DNA from: Kluyvera georgiana ATCC 51603
GTDB lineage: Bacteria; Pseudomonadota; Gammaproteobacteria; Enterobacterales; Enterobacteriaceae
Direction of reading: 5' to 3'
Length of the DNA stretch: 42,662 nt
Assembly: GCF_001654985.1 (NCBI RefSeq)
Contig: NZ_LXEU01000065.1
Span: 1-42,662 of the forward strand
The first letter of the stretch is position 1, and every line of letters begins with the position of its first letter. Both the position numbers and the translations under genes were made by a program. A model generated the notes under the pieces. It made no database searches. It was not told the origin of the DNA and saw only the letters and a program-made list of their open reading frames with translations. Shown here piece after piece: positions 25,214 to 35,220 of this stretch.

Positions 25214-25235
25214 GACCTGGCGCAGCGCCAGGATT

Positions 25236-25592
25236 TTAGATAAACAGCACGCCGACCAGTGTCACCACCGTCAGAATGGCTGCCAGACCGTAGAATACCC
25301 ATTTGCCGTTAGGCACATGGATTTTCAGGTCATGCATCGCATGGTGAATACGGTGTAAACCGCACCACAGCGGCAGGACGATCATCAGGAAGATAAACGC
25401 GCGGCCAATCAGACTCTGAGCGAAGCCCAGTACGCGCTCGTAGCTGAACGCATCGCCGGAAGCCATTAGTGGCAGCAGGATGCCAACCAGCAGCACCATG
25501 ACCGGCGCGATGATTGCGCTCCACATGCCGCCCGCGCCGAACAGGCCCCAGAAAACCGGCTCATCGGAACGTTTTGGATTAGGGTTAATCAT
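25236..25592 (-). CDS. frdD: Fumarate reductase membrane anchor subunit D
   Basis: FrdD with FrdC anchors the FrdAB catalytic dimer in the inner membrane and binds menaquinone. The 118-residue protein (E. coli 119) has three membrane spans: around residues 20-48 ([21 protein letters not shown]), 62-80 and 98-118 ([17 protein letters not shown]), with [11 protein letters not shown] between the second and third. It is last in frdABCD, 10 bp after frdC. In E. coli the end of frdD contains the ampC promoter region; no ampC follows here. Confidence 0.96.
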   Translation of the reverse strand: MINPNPKRSDEPVFWGLFGAGGMWSAIIAPVMVLLVGILLPLMASGDAFSYERVLGFAQSLIGRAFIFLMIVLPLWCGLHRIHHAMHDLKIHVPNGKWVFYGLAAILTVVTLVGVLFI

Positions 25593-25602
25593 GCCAGTCT
25601 CC

Positions 25603-25998
25603 TTACCAGAACAGGGCGATAAACAGAATCACCACGCTGACCACGGCGGTCACCACCCAAAGCCCTTTGATAATCGGCTCCGGCCCCATTTTCTCGCTTT
25701 TCACGATGATATTGGCGGCTTTTGGCGCCAGTTCAAACCAGGTTTTGGTGTGCAGCAGCGCGGCGGCCAGGGTAATCAGGTTTAGCACCACTACGATTGG
25801 GTTTTGCAGAAAGCCCACGTAGCCCGCCCAGCTTTCCGCGCCGTGCTTCAGTGCAAACAGGCCGTAGATCAGTACGATGCTGAACCACACCGTTGGCACC
25901 GCCGTGCCTTCACGCAGCATATAGAAGCGATAAAACGGCAGCTTTTTCCACCAGGTGGACGGCATTGGCCGTACATAGGGTTTGCGTTTAGTCGTCAT
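25603..25998 (-). CDS. frdC: Fumarate reductase membrane anchor subunit C
   Basis: The 131-residue protein is the E. coli length and starts [33 protein letters not shown]. Three membrane spans follow, at about residues 33-55, 68-90 and 108-130. FrdC supplies part of the menaquinone sites. Two adjacent ATGs exist; the second (25998) is chosen because the AAGGAG then has normal spacing and the length agrees with the family. The gene is 10 bp downstream of frdB. Confidence 0.96.
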   Translation of the reverse strand: MTTKRKPYVRPMPSTWWKKLPFYRFYMLREGTAVPTVWFSIVLIYGLFALKHGAESWAGYVGFLQNPIVVVLNLITLAAALLHTKTWFELAPKAANIIVKSEKMGPEPIIKGLWVVTAVVSVVILFIALFW

Positions 25999-26008
25999 CA
26001 TGCACTCC

Positions 26009-26743
26009 TTAGCGTGGTTTCAGGGTAGCAATAAGAAAGTCTTTCGAGCTTTCCACTTTCCCCTGCTGAATAGCGGCGGCCGGATCGACGTGTTTCGGAC
26101 ACACTTCAGAGCAGTAGCCAACAAAGGTACAGGTCCATACGCCATTCTGGCTGTTCAACTGCGCCATGCGTTCTTTCTTACCGTGGTCGCGGCTGTCTTC
26201 GTTGTAGCGATGCGCCAGGGTAATCGCTGCCGGGCCGATGAACTCAGGGTTCAGGCCAAACTGCGGGCAAGCGGCATAGCACAGACCACAGTTGATGCAG
26301 CCGGAGAACTGATGGTACTTCGCCATCTGCGCCGGGGTCTGGGTGTTCGGCCCCTGTTCCGGCGTGCGCGGGTTGCCAATAATATACGGCTTGATGGCCT
26401 CCAGACTCTCGATAAAGTGGGTCATATCGACCACCAGATCGCGCTCGATCGGGAAGTTAGCCAGCGCTTCCACCTTTATGCCTTTCGGATATTCACGCAG
26501 GAAAGTCTTACAGGCGAGTTTCGGCACCTTGTTGACCATCATGCCGCAGGAGCCGCAGATCGCCATACGGCATGACCAGCGATAGCTCAGGTCCGGCGCG
26601 AGGTTATCTTTGATGTAGCCCAGCGCGTCAAGCAGCGAGGTTTGCTCATCGTAAGGCACTTCATAGAAGGCGCTGTGCGGCGCGCTGTCCACTTCCGGGT
26701 TGTAGCGCACGATTTCAACTTTTAACTTTTGCATCTCAGCCAT
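26009..26743 (-). CDS. frdB: Fumarate reductase iron-sulfur subunit
   Basis: FrdB passes electrons from menaquinol to FrdA through [2Fe-2S], [4Fe-4S] and [3Fe-4S] clusters. The 244-residue protein (E. coli length) shows [14 protein letters not shown] with a later Cys for the plant-type cluster, then [14 protein letters not shown] and [11 protein letters not shown] for the C-terminal clusters. Its start overlaps the end of frdA by 8 bases, so the two are translationally coupled. Confidence 0.98.
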   Translation of the reverse strand: MAEMQKLKVEIVRYNPEVDSAPHSAFYEVPYDEQTSLLDALGYIKDNLAPDLSYRWSCRMAICGSCGMMVNKVPKLACKTFLREYPKGIKVEALANFPIERDLVVDMTHFIESLEAIKPYIIGNPRTPEQGPNTQTPAQMAKYHQFSGCINCGLCYAACPQFGLNPEFIGPAAITLAHRYNEDSRDHGKKERMAQLNSQNGVWTCTFVGYCSEVCPKHVDPAAAIQQGKVESSKDFLIATLKPR

Positions 26744-28526
26744 TCGCCGTCTCCTTCTTCTCGGCCGCTTCGGCTTCCGCGCCGTACACGCGTTTTGCCG
26801 GTGGCAAGGTCGTTATCTTCACATCGCTGTAGTCGAGGCGGGTGGTGCCATCAGCGTCGCGGAAGGCGAGGGTATGCTTGAGGAAATTGACGTCATCACG
26901 TTCGGTGCAGCCTTCGTCCAGACGCTGGTGCGCGCCACGGGACTCTTTACGCGCCATAGCCGAGTGCGCCATACATTCGGCGACGTTCAGACCGTGACCC
27001 AGTTCAATGGTGTAGAGCAGGTCGGTGTTGAACACGCTGGAGGTATCGGTAATGCGTACGCGTTTGAAACGCTCCTGTAGCTCGGCCAGCTTATCGATGG
27101 TTTTCTGCATCAGCTCTGGCGTACGGTAGATACCGCAGCCTTCTTCCATCGACAGGCCCATTTCATCACGGATTTTCGACCAGTTTTCGTTGCCTTCCTG
27201 GTTCACCAGCGCTTTCAGGCGGCTTTCAATGTCGCTGACCTGCGCGTCCAGCGCGCTACCGTTGGCTTCACCAGCTGTGGCCGCGCGAGCCATCGCCTGC
27301 TCACCGGCCATGCGGCCAAAGACCACCAGTTCCGCCAGCGAGTTGGAGCCGAGACGGTTAGCACCATGTAGGCCGACGGAGGAACATTCGCCGACGGCAA
27401 ACAGCCCTTTAATGCGGGTTTCACACTGCTGGTCGGTTTCGATGCCGCCCATGGTGTAGTGCGCGGTTGGACGGACAGGAATGGGATCTTTCACCGGATC
27501 GACGCCCACGTAGGCTTTCGCCAGCTCGCAGATAAACGGCAGACGCTCCAGCAGCTTTTTCTCGCCGAGGTGGCGCAGATCGAGGTAGACCACGTCGCCG
27601 CGCGGCGTCGGCACGGTGTTGCCTTTGCGCCATTCGTGCCAGAAGGCCTGTGAGACTTTGTCGCGCGGACCCAGTTCCATATATTTGTTCTTCGGCTCGC
27701 CGAGCGGGGTTTCCGGGCCCATGCCGTAGTCCTGCAGGTAGCGGTAGCCGTTTTTGTTGACCAGAATACCGCCTTCACCACGGCAGCCTTCGGTCATCAG
27801 AATGCCGGAACCCGGCAGACCCGTTGGGTGATACTGAACGAATTCCATGTCGCGCAGCGGGACGCCGTGGCTTAACGCCATGCCCATACCGTCGCCAGTG
27901 ACGATGCCGCCGTTGGTGTTATAACGATACACGCGGCCCGCGCCGCCGGTCGCCATGACCACCGCATTGGCGCGAATCTGCACCAGCGTGCCTTCCATCA
28001 TATTCATCGCCACCAGGCCACGGGCCTGACCGTCGTCGACCAGAATGTCGAGGACGAAGTGTTCATCAAAACGCTGGATTTGCGGGAACTGCAAGGAGGT
28101 CTGGAACAGGGTGTGCAGCATATGGAAGCCGGTCTTGTCGGCGGCAAACCAGGTGCGTTCAATCTTCATTCCGCCGAAGCGGCGAACATTAACGCTGCCA
28201 TCAGGACGGCGGCTCCACGGACAGCCCCACTGTTCTAGCTGGGTCATTTCGGTTGGGCAGTGGTGGACGAAGTAATCCACGACATCCTGTTCGCAAAGCC
28301 AGTCGCCGCCGGCGACGGTGTCGTGAAAATGGTACTCGAAGCTATCATGGTCCTGTGCAACGGCGGCGGAACCGCCTTCTGCGGCCACGGTGTGGCTGCG
28401 CATAGGATAAACTTTTGAGATCAAAGCAATTTTGGCTTTCGGGTTGGCCTGAGCGGCTGCGATAGCAGCGCGTAGTCCCGCTCCGCCTGCGCCTATAATG
28501 GCAAGATCGGCTTGAAAGGTTTGCAC
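26736..28526 (-). CDS. frdA: Fumarate reductase flavoprotein subunit
   Basis: FrdA reduces fumarate to succinate at a covalently bound FAD. The 596-residue protein (E. coli 602) has the dinucleotide-binding motif [14 protein letters not shown], the flavin-linking His in [13 protein letters not shown], and active-site segments including [21 protein letters not shown] and [10 protein letters not shown]. The GTG at 28526 is chosen as start, since it gives the family N-terminus (M)QTFQADLAI and has GGAGG (28533-28537) upstream; the longer frame to 28580 is unlikely. frdA leads frdABCD and is divergent from epmA. Confidence 0.98.
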   Translation of the reverse strand: MQTFQADLAIIGAGGAGLRAAIAAAQANPKAKIALISKVYPMRSHTVAAEGGSAAVAQDHDSFEYHFHDTVAGGDWLCEQDVVDYFVHHCPTEMTQLEQWGCPWSRRPDGSVNVRRFGGMKIERTWFAADKTGFHMLHTLFQTSLQFPQIQRFDEHFVLDILVDDGQARGLVAMNMMEGTLVQIRANAVVMATGGAGRVYRYNTNGGIVTGDGMGMALSHGVPLRDMEFVQYHPTGLPGSGILMTEGCRGEGGILVNKNGYRYLQDYGMGPETPLGEPKNKYMELGPRDKVSQAFWHEWRKGNTVPTPRGDVVYLDLRHLGEKKLLERLPFICELAKAYVGVDPVKDPIPVRPTAHYTMGGIETDQQCETRIKGLFAVGECSSVGLHGANRLGSNSLAELVVFGRMAGEQAMARAATAGEANGSALDAQVSDIESRLKALVNQEGNENWSKIRDEMGLSMEEGCGIYRTPELMQKTIDKLAELQERFKRVRITDTSSVFNTDLLYTIELGHGLNVAECMAHSAMARKESRGAHQRLDEGCTERDDVNFLKHTLAFRDADGTTRLDYSDVKITTLPPAKRVYGAEAEAAEKKETANG

Positions 28527-28647
28527 GACATTCCTCCAGATTATTGTTATTTCACAACACGCTACGTGGGGGGATATCACGTGGCCTGCGCAAAAACGTT
28601 TCCACTGCTCCTTTATGGGTAAAGCAGTATACCCGCCGGGTTGATGG

Positions 28648-28675
28648 GGAAATTTGATGTGTTCGATTTTTTTGT
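28648..28675 (-). promoter_or_regulatory. Possible FNR site upstream of frdA
   Basis: The minus strand reads ATCGAACACATCAAATTT, which resembles the E. coli frdA FNR region (ATCGA, then TCAAATTT). It contains one good half-site (ATCAA) and a poor second half. It lies in the 311 bp between frdA and epmA, where no gene was seen. Anaerobic control by FNR is known for frd; the site itself is a tentative match. Confidence 0.4.
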
Positions 28676-28837
28676 CGTTATGTGCGCTTTATTTATCACT
28701 GTAGCTGATGAATTACGTTCTGGAATTACCTAAGGAAATCTTCTGTTCCACACGATGAGAAATTACTGAGCAATATTTGTGTCATGTGCCGCTTGCGGGT
28801 AGACTTCGTGCCCTTGTCTGAAATCGGAGAAAAAACC

Positions 28838-29815
28838 ATGAGCGAGACGGCAACCTGGCAGCCGAGCGCATCCATTCCTAACCTGTTAAAACGCGCGGCG
28901 TTGATGGCGGAAATCCGTCGCTTCTTTGCCGATCGCGGCGTACTGGAGGTGGAGACGCCCTGCATGAGCCAGGCGACGGTGACTGACGTACATCTGGTCC
29001 CGTTTGAGACGCGTTTCGTCGGTCCGGGTCATTCCCAGGGGATAAACCTTTATCTGATGACCAGCCCGGAATACCACATGAAGCGCCTGTTGGCAGCGGG
29101 ATGTGGCCCGGTATTTCAGCTGTGCAGAAGTTTTCGTAACGAAGAGATGGGGCGTCACCATAACCCGGAATTCACCATGCTGGAGTGGTATCGTCCGCAC
29201 TTCGATATGTATCGCCTGATCAACGAAGTGGACGATCTGCTGCAGCAGGTGCTGGAGTGTCAACCGGCGGAAAGTCTCTCTTATCAGCAGGCGTTCCAGC
29301 GCCATCTGGAAATTGACCCGCTGTCGGCGGATAAAACCTTGCTGCGCGAAGTGGCGGCGAAGCTCGACCTGAGCAACGTGGCGGATAACGAAGAAGACCG
29401 CGATACCTTACTGCAACTGCTGTTTGCCTTCGGCGTTGAGCCGCATATTGGCAAAGATCGCCCGACGTTCGTTTATCACTTCCCGGCAAGCCAGGCATCG
29501 CTGGCGCAGATTAGCGCTGAAGATCATCGCGTTGCTGAGCGCTTCGAGGTGTACTTTAAAGGGATGGAGCTGGCGAATGGTTTCCACGAGCTGACCGACG
29601 CTCGCGAACAGCAGCAGCGTTTCGAGCAGGATAACCGCAAACGCGCCGCGCGCGGCCTGCCACAGCAGCCTATCGATCAAAACCTGCTGGATGCATTGGC
29701 AGCCGGTCTGCCGGACTGTTCCGGCGTGGCGCTGGGCGTTGACCGTCTGATCATGTTGGCGCTGGGCGTCGAGACGTTGTCCGAGGTGCTGGCGTTTAGC
29801 GTGGATCGGGCATAA
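28838..29815 (+). CDS. epmA: EF-P--(R)-beta-lysine ligase EpmA
   Basis: EpmA (PoxA/GenX/YjeA) is a truncated class II lysyl-tRNA synthetase lacking the anticodon-binding domain. It activates (R)-beta-lysine and joins it to Lys34 of EF-P. The 325-residue protein is the E. coli length. Class II motifs are visible: [11 protein letters not shown] (motif 1 region), [26 protein letters not shown] (motif 2) and [12 protein letters not shown] (motif 3). The ATG at 28838 is preferred over 28784, with GGAG upstream at 28826-28829. It is divergent from frdA. EpmB and EF-P are encoded in the same window. Confidence 0.97.
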   Translation: MSETATWQPSASIPNLLKRAALMAEIRRFFADRGVLEVETPCMSQATVTDVHLVPFETRFVGPGHSQGINLYLMTSPEYHMKRLLAAGCGPVFQLCRSFRNEEMGRHHNPEFTMLEWYRPHFDMYRLINEVDDLLQQVLECQPAESLSYQQAFQRHLEIDPLSADKTLLREVAAKLDLSNVADNEEDRDTLLQLLFAFGVEPHIGKDRPTFVYHFPASQASLAQISAEDHRVAERFEVYFKGMELANGFHELTDAREQQQRFEQDNRKRAARGLPQQPIDQNLLDALAAGLPDCSGVALGVDRLIMLALGVETLSEVLAFSVDRA

Positions 29816-29842
29816 GTTCGATAACTTCCTATTTTCCAAAAT

Positions 29843-29867
29843 AAAATGGCGCTTTATGCGCCATTTT
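29843..29867 (+). terminator. Intrinsic terminator of epmA
   Basis: AAAATGGCGC (29843-29852) and GCGCCATTTT (29858-29867) form a perfect 10 bp stem with a 5-base loop, 27 bp after the stop. Confidence 0.8.
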
Positions 29868-30040
29868 GCAGTCATATCATCCCTAAATCCCTCTTATGGT
29901 CACAAGAAAGTTCTGGTTATTTGCTATCATCCGGCCAGCACATTCTCGCGTCGATTTCCCACTGCCTTGTCTCTGACAAGTTTGCAGTGCGTAGCCCTGT
30001 CGACGTGTAAAAAAACGATCCAGAGTTAAGGGAAGGTCAA

Positions 30041-31543
30041 ATGACCCCATCAATAAAAAAGATGAGCCTGATCGGTCTCATCCTAATGATATTTACGTCC
30101 GTTTTTGGTTTTGCCAATAGCCCATCCGCGTTTTACCTGATGGGATATAGCGCCATCACCTGGTATATATTTTCAGCATTATTATTTTTTATTCCATTTG
30201 CCTTAATGATGGCTGAGATGGGGTCGGCCTACCGCAAAGAAGAGGGCGGGATCTATTCCTGGATGAATAACAGCGTAGGCCCACGCTATGCGTTTATTGG
30301 CACCTTTATGTGGTTCTCTTCTTACGTTATCTGGATGGTCAGCACTTCCGCGAAAGTGTGGGTGCCGTTTTCAACCTTCCTGTTTGGTTCGGACATGACC
30401 CAGCACTGGGGCGTTGCGGGGTTGCAATCGACCCAGGTCGTGGGCCTGCTGGCCGTCATCTGGATGGTCCTGGTCACCACCGTGGCGGCGAAGGGTATTA
30501 ATAAAATCGCCCGTATTACCGCCGTGGGCGGTATCGCCGTGATGTGTCTTAATTTAGTTTTATTGTTAGTCAGTATTGCGATTTTGTTATTAAACGGCGG
30601 TCACTTTGCCCAGCCGATTAATTTCACCGCTTCACCAAACCCTGGTTACCAATCTGGCCTGGCGATATTATCGTTTGTGGTCTTCGCCATCTTTGCCTAC
30701 GGCGGTATTGAAGCGGTGGGCGGTCTGGTGGATAAAACCGATAAGCCGGAAAAGAACTTCGCCAAAGGGATTGTATTCGCTGCAATTGTTATTTCTATCG
30801 GTTATTCACTGGCGATTTTCCTGTGGGGTGTGAGCACCAACTGGCAGCAGATTCTCAGCGACCGTTCGGTGAACCTCGGCAATATTACCTACGTGCTGAT
30901 GACCAGCCTCGGTTCTACGCTGGGTAACGCGCTGCACCTGTCGCCGGAAGCGGCGGCAACCGTCGGCGTGTGGTTTGCACGCATTACCGGGCTGTCGATG
31001 TTCCTCGCCTATACCGGCGCATTCTTTACCCTCAGCTATTCACCGCTGAAGGCGATTATTCAGGGCACGCCGAAGGCGCTGTGGCCGGCTTCCATGACGC
31101 GACTGAATGAAAACGGCATGCCGTCGACGGCAATGTGGATGCAGTGCGTGCTGGTGAGTCTGTTTATCCTGCTGGTGTCGTTTGGCGGCGATACCGCATC
31201 AGCGTTCTACAACAAACTGACGCTGATGGCGAACGTGTCGATGACCTTGCCGTACCTGTTCCTCGCGCTGGCCTTCCCGTTCTTTAAAGCGCAAGCGGGC
31301 CTTGAGCGTCCATTCGTGATTTTCAAAACCAAAGTCTCGACGCTGCTGGCAACCAGCGTGGTGGTGCTGGTGGTGACTTTCGCCAATATCTTCACCATTA
31401 TTCAGCCGGTGATCGAAGCAGGGGACTGGAGTAGCGCAATGTGGATGGTTGGCGGGCCGATCTTCTTCTCGCTGCTGGCGATGGCGATTTATGAAAACTA
31501 TCATCGCCGCGTCAACGTTCAGCCGAGTCTGGCGACGGAATAA
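30041..31543 (+). CDS. yjeM: YjeM, APC-family inner-membrane transporter
   Basis: The 500-residue protein equals E. coli YjeM in length and belongs to the amino acid-polyamine-organocation superfamily, probably glutamate:GABA-antiporter-like. About twelve membrane spans are visible, starting with MSLIGLILMIFTSVFGFANSP, where TM1 carries the unwound region typical of the fold. FAYGGIEAVGGLVDKTDKPEKNFAKG (about residues 225-250) is the conserved amphipathic loop. Its substrate is unknown. GGAAGG lies 7 bases upstream of the ATG. yjeO, present between epmA and yjeM in E. coli, is absent. Confidence 0.93.
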   Translation: MTPSIKKMSLIGLILMIFTSVFGFANSPSAFYLMGYSAITWYIFSALLFFIPFALMMAEMGSAYRKEEGGIYSWMNNSVGPRYAFIGTFMWFSSYVIWMVSTSAKVWVPFSTFLFGSDMTQHWGVAGLQSTQVVGLLAVIWMVLVTTVAAKGINKIARITAVGGIAVMCLNLVLLLVSIAILLLNGGHFAQPINFTASPNPGYQSGLAILSFVVFAIFAYGGIEAVGGLVDKTDKPEKNFAKGIVFAAIVISIGYSLAIFLWGVSTNWQQILSDRSVNLGNITYVLMTSLGSTLGNALHLSPEAAATVGVWFARITGLSMFLAYTGAFFTLSYSPLKAIIQGTPKALWPASMTRLNENGMPSTAMWMQCVLVSLFILLVSFGGDTASAFYNKLTLMANVSMTLPYLFLALAFPFFKAQAGLERPFVIFKTKVSTLLATSVVVLVVTFANIFTIIQPVIEAGDWSSAMWMVGGPIFFSLLAMAIYENYHRRVNVQPSLATE

Positions 31544-31618
31544 TGCCCGATGGCGCTACGCTTATCGGGCCTATGATACAACGGTAGGCCGGGTAAGCGC
31601 AGCGCCACCCGGCAGGCT
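31544..31618. repeat. REP/BIME element between yjeM and the alpha-galactosidase gene
   Basis: TGCCCGATGGCGCTACGCTT with ATCGGGCCTA, then GGTAGGCCGGGTAAGCGC with GCGCCACCCGGCA. It is the same class as the elements at 17623 and 25136 and lies between convergent genes. Confidence 0.8.
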
Positions 31619-31619
31619 G

Positions 31620-33713
31620 TTAATGCATAATCTCAAAAATCGCCGCCGAACGTGGCGGCATCGTGACCGTTAATACGTCATTGTCCCAGGTTGTCGTATG
31701 CTGCATGGTAGACGGATAACCCTGAACCACTTTACCCTGTAACCCGGTCAGCGGCAGCGCGCAGCTTTCCTGCGTACCTTCGCGCCGCCACACTGCCAGC
31801 CACACTTTTCCATCCTCGGCCTGCATCCCCAGCGCCACCCACTCGTCGGTGAAGCTCGATAGCCCCAGCGGCCAGAACGGCAGCGCTGTTTTTAGCTGTT
31901 GACGTAGGGTTTTGTAGTAGCGAATTGCGTCCTGCACCTGATGGAACCCCTGTTCGGACAGTTCTGCCAGGTGGCCGCTTTGATGAATACGCAGTAGCAT
32001 GGCCGAGACCTGGTTGAAGATCACCGCCTGTTCGTCATCGTCGCGCAGCGGATAGGACCAGATCGCCGCCTGTTCCGGCGTCACCGCCGTCGGAGCGTTG
32101 GCGGCGATGGTGGCGTATTTAAGGTAATCTTCCTGATCGCTGGTGGACTGAATCGAGCAGCGGCTCAGTAGCGCGTAGTCCATGCGCAGGCCGCCGCTGC
32201 CGCAGTTTTCAATAATCAGCTGCGGATAACGGGCAAAGACGGCGTCCAGCCACGCCAGATACGCGCGGTTGTGTTTAAGCAGGCCGTCACCGACGCTGTC
32301 GGCGTATTGCTCGGTACCGATCCCCGGTTCGATGTTGTAATCCATTTTGATGTAGCCCACGCCGTATTCGGTGACCAGACGGTCAATAACCTCGTCGGCG
32401 TGGCGCAGTACCGCCGGACAGGTGAAGTCCAGCTGGTAGCGGCTGCGGTCAAACACCCTCTTGCCGTGGCGCATAAAGAACCAGCTGTCGTCGGTTTCCG
32501 GCAGCTTTGGCGACTTCACGCCCATCACTTCCAGCTCCAGCCACAGGCCGGGGATCAATCCTTTCTCGCGGATGTAGCCAATCACGTACTGAATGCCTTC
32601 CGGGAAACGTTCGGCGCTCGGCAGCCACTGACCCACGCCGTTCCACCATTCGCCTTTGTCATACCAGCCGCAGTCGATGCAAAAGTATTCCGCGCCCGCT
32701 TCGGCGGCGGCATCGATAAGCGGCAGCAGCTTCGCGGTGGTGGGGTCGCCGAACAGGCAGTTCATATAATCGTTAAAGATGACGCCCAGTCGCTGATTAT
32801 CGTCGTTAATGCGACGGGTGCGGCGGCGGTACTGCGTGAGGGTTGCGATGGCGTCGGTAAAGCCCGATTGTGTCACGCCTACCGCCACCGGCACCGAGCT
32901 GAACTCATCGCCTGGCCGTAGGTGCTTAAACCAGTGATGGTAAAACTCGTTCGGCCCGCCGATTTGCAGGTACAGATGGTTAGCCTGATCGCCAATTTCC
33001 CAGTGCCAGGAGCCGTTGTGCTCAATCTGCCAGAACAGACCTGCGCCAGTGTGCTTATCTTCAAGGTAGCCCATAGGCAGGTATTCTTTGCTCGACCATG
33101 CCCCGGTGTTGGTGTAGTGCAATGGCTTGGATGAGCGCTGTAGTCCCTTCTGAATGCATGGCATAAAGCCCAGTTCGTCGAAGGTATATTGCCGCCACTG
33201 CAGCTCGCGGGTCCAGCTGTTGTGGGGAATGTGCAGGCTAAAGTTGTCGCCCCAGTTTTTGGCGCTCTCTTTCTCAATGCCGTTAATCACAAAGCTGGAG
33301 AGGTACTCAACGGTAAACGGCGCATTGCCCTGGTTGCGGATGACGCTCCAACTGCGCAGCAGTGAGAGGCGGGTATAAAACTGATAGTGTACCTCTACCT
33401 CGGCGGCGGTATGCATGTCGAATAGCGTAAATACCAGCTTGCGGCCATCGACGTTGCGGGTATCTTGATGCTGGCGATAGCGAAGCGTATAGCCCGGCGC
33501 GGTGGCGGTGAAGCCCGCGCCGTGGCGCTCCAGCGGCTTATCAAGGCCGGAGATATTGACCTCCACCAGGTTAAAACGCGACAGTTCATCGGCGTTGTGG
33601 CCGAGGGTTTTGGCATCGAACGGTAGGGCGGAAAAGTGCAACAGGCGCGCCCGGTCTTGTAAATCAAAGACCATGGTGATGCCGTTTTCAATCACGGTAA
33701 ATAAGGCTGACAT
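31620..33713 (-). CDS. Alpha-galactosidase, glycoside hydrolase family 36
   Basis: The enzyme should release galactose from melibiose, raffinose or related alpha-galactosides in the cytoplasm. The 697-residue protein has the GH36 layout: an N-terminal beta-supersandwich, a TIM barrel (from about residue 310), and a C-terminal beta domain. Visible motifs are FCIDCGWYDKGEWW, YIKMDYN (the Asp being the expected nucleophile), IIENCGSGGLRMDYALL and STSDQEDYLKY (the first Asp being the expected acid/base). It resembles RafA-type enzymes (about 708 aa), not the NAD-dependent GH4 MelA of E. coli. There is no signal peptide. It is 21 bp downstream of the symporter gene, so they form one operon under the adjacent LacI-type regulator. 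Confidence 0.9.
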   Translation of the reverse strand: MSALFTVIENGITMVFDLQDRARLLHFSALPFDAKTLGHNADELSRFNLVEVNISGLDKPLERHGAGFTATAPGYTLRYRQHQDTRNVDGRKLVFTLFDMHTAAEVEVHYQFYTRLSLLRSWSVIRNQGNAPFTVEYLSSFVINGIEKESAKNWGDNFSLHIPHNSWTRELQWRQYTFDELGFMPCIQKGLQRSSKPLHYTNTGAWSSKEYLPMGYLEDKHTGAGLFWQIEHNGSWHWEIGDQANHLYLQIGGPNEFYHHWFKHLRPGDEFSSVPVAVGVTQSGFTDAIATLTQYRRRTRRINDDNQRLGVIFNDYMNCLFGDPTTAKLLPLIDAAAEAGAEYFCIDCGWYDKGEWWNGVGQWLPSAERFPEGIQYVIGYIREKGLIPGLWLELEVMGVKSPKLPETDDSWFFMRHGKRVFDRSRYQLDFTCPAVLRHADEVIDRLVTEYGVGYIKMDYNIEPGIGTEQYADSVGDGLLKHNRAYLAWLDAVFARYPQLIIENCGSGGLRMDYALLSRCSIQSTSDQEDYLKYATIAANAPTAVTPEQAAIWSYPLRDDDEQAVIFNQVSAMLLRIHQSGHLAELSEQGFHQVQDAIRYYKTLRQQLKTALPFWPLGLSSFTDEWVALGMQAEDGKVWLAVWRREGTQESCALPLTGLQGKVVQGYPSTMQHTTTWDNDVLTVTMPPRSAAIFEIMH

Positions 33714-33734
33714 AGCGGCTCCTGAATGACAGAG

Positions 33735-34973
33735 TTAAGCCACAGGCGCGGGTTGCAGCACCCGGTTGCCTGAAAGCGTAAAGACGGAAATAGCGGTGAA
33801 GCACAGGGCGATGGCGCCAAGGATGGTGTAGGACTCTTTAAAACCCATCACGTCGTACATGTTGCCGATGGCAGTGCTCATAAAAATCTGGCTGAACTGT
33901 TTGGCGAACTGGAAGCCAATCAGGTAGACGGTGGCGGAGAGCCGCCAGTCGAAGTTGGCCGAGATGTATTTCAGCGTGGCGATAATCAGAATTGAACTTT
34001 CAAAGCCGTGCAGCAGCTTCATGGTAGATATCAGGATCGGGCCAGTGGCCATCGCGCTGCCGATGATGCGAAACGCCATGATAAAGCCGCAGTAGAGCAG
34101 GGCGTTTTTCGGCCCGATGCGGTTGACAATCGCCGGGGCGAAGAACATGGTCAACGCGTCGAGGAAGATTTGTACCGTGTAGAGGTAGCCAAACACTTCC
34201 GCGCCGCGTTCACGGGTTTCGAAGAAGCTGCTGTAGTAAACGGCAAACTGCTGATCATAGGTTTCATACACCGCGCCGACGCCCACCATATAGAGCACCA
34301 GGAACCAGAAGCGGCGGGTTTTCAGCAGGGCGAACACGTCGCCGCGGTCGATCTTCAGCCGCTGTGGATTCAGCGCGTCCATGCCGCCCTGTTGGCCCGG
34401 ACGGAAGAAGCACAGTAGCGCCGCCAGCACCAGGCCAGCGCAACTGGCCATGATAAAGATATAGTCGGGATTGATGGCGAACAGCTTGCCGGAGATAAAG
34501 GTTCCGACCGCCGCGCCGATGCCGCCCCACATTCTGGCGCGGCCAAATTCGAAGCCTTCGAGGCGCGAGACTTTATCGATCCACGCTTCGCAAATTCCAC
34601 AGCCGCAGCCAAACGCCAGGCCGATAAACGCGCCGCCCGCCAGTGCCCCGGCGATAATGTTGATTTTCAGCAGCGGCGCGAAAACGAAGATCCACCACGG
34701 CGCGAAGGCGACCATCAGACCGGCCAGCATCCACATCAGATGCTTACGGAAATTCAGCTTGTCGGCCAGTATGCCGAAAACCGGCTGGAAGACTACGGCC
34801 ACGATGGCGATGCAGGTATACACCATGCCGACTTCCGTGGAGTCGATGCCGATTTTTTCCGTGAGCCACAGCGAAAGCCAGGGGAAACAGGCGCCCCAGC
34901 AGATGAAGAAAAAGAGAAACCAGATGCTGGAGAGCAGGTAGTTCTCTTGTTTAACACCCTTTGCCAGTAACAT
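33735..34973 (-). CDS. Oligosaccharide:H+ symporter (LacY/RafB/MelY-type MFS permease)
   Basis: The 412-residue protein (LacY 417) has twelve membrane spans and keeps the key LacY residues: the CEAWIDKVSR Glu and the GRARMWG Arg (LacY Glu126 and Arg144), Arg302 in FRIIGSA, and Lys319, His322 and Glu325 in KLLHGFE, plus a Lys at LacY 358 (AKQFSQIFMS). LacY Asp240 is kept in YETYDQQFA, but Asp237 is replaced by Glu. It should import an alpha-galactoside such as melibiose or raffinose with protons. The ATG at 34973 is chosen over 34985 and 35090, because TGAGG is correctly spaced and the length fits. It heads the operon with the alpha-galactosidase. Confidence 0.9.
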   Translation of the reverse strand: MLLAKGVKQENYLLSSIWFLFFFICWGACFPWLSLWLTEKIGIDSTEVGMVYTCIAIVAVVFQPVFGILADKLNFRKHLMWMLAGLMVAFAPWWIFVFAPLLKINIIAGALAGGAFIGLAFGCGCGICEAWIDKVSRLEGFEFGRARMWGGIGAAVGTFISGKLFAINPDYIFIMASCAGLVLAALLCFFRPGQQGGMDALNPQRLKIDRGDVFALLKTRRFWFLVLYMVGVGAVYETYDQQFAVYYSSFFETRERGAEVFGYLYTVQIFLDALTMFFAPAIVNRIGPKNALLYCGFIMAFRIIGSAMATGPILISTMKLLHGFESSILIIATLKYISANFDWRLSATVYLIGFQFAKQFSQIFMSTAIGNMYDVMGFKESYTILGAIALCFTAISVFTLSGNRVLQPAPVA

Positions 34974-34993
34974 ATAAAACCTCATTTTTAGTA

Positions 34994-35007
34994 AACAAGA
35001 TATTGTT
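34994..35007. promoter_or_regulatory. Candidate operator 1, AACAA-N4-TTGTT
   Basis: A perfect inverted repeat AACAA-GATA-TTGTT within GTAAACAA...TTGTTAC, just upstream of the symporter start. The same pattern recurs at 35191-35204. It is a plausible binding site for the LacI-family repressor encoded to the right. Confidence 0.6.
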
Positions 35008-35054
35008 ACTTTAAAAATTAACCTATCCTCAGGGAAAGGGAGCGGTTGGCGAAG

Positions 35055-35070
35055 CGTGAATACGATCATG
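35055..35070. promoter_or_regulatory. Possible CRP site for the alpha-galactoside operon
   Basis: CGTGA-N6-TCATG matches CRP consensus TGTGA-N6-TCACA in 7 of 10 positions and lies 82-97 bp upstream of the symporter start. Catabolite control would be expected for such an operon. Confidence 0.4.
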
Positions 35071-35160
35071 TTTAGCCGCGATATGAGCAATATGTTTCAT
35101 GCAGATAGCGGCATTATCCATACGTAGCAGCGCGTTGACGTGGGGACTGGAAATCGGTCA

Positions 35161-35189
35161 TTGCGGTGAAAAGCGCATAAAACTATAGT
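35161..35189 (+). promoter_or_regulatory. Probable promoter of the LacI-family regulator gene
   Basis: TTGCGG (35161-35166) and TATAGT (35184-35189) are separated by 17 bp, 31 bp before the regulator's ATG. Operator 2 begins right after the -10 element, which would allow self-repression. Confidence 0.6.
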
Positions 35190-35190
35190 G

Positions 35191-35204
35191 AACAAAAATT
35201 TGTT
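35191..35204. promoter_or_regulatory. Candidate operator 2, AACAA-N4-TTGTT
   Basis: A perfect AACAA-AAAT-TTGTT inverted repeat inside GTGAACAA...TTGTTTC. It has the same half-sites and spacing as operator 1, 197 bp away (close to 19 helical turns), so looping by a tetrameric repressor is possible. Confidence 0.6.
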
Positions 35205-35220
35205 TCTTTTTGGGAGCATC

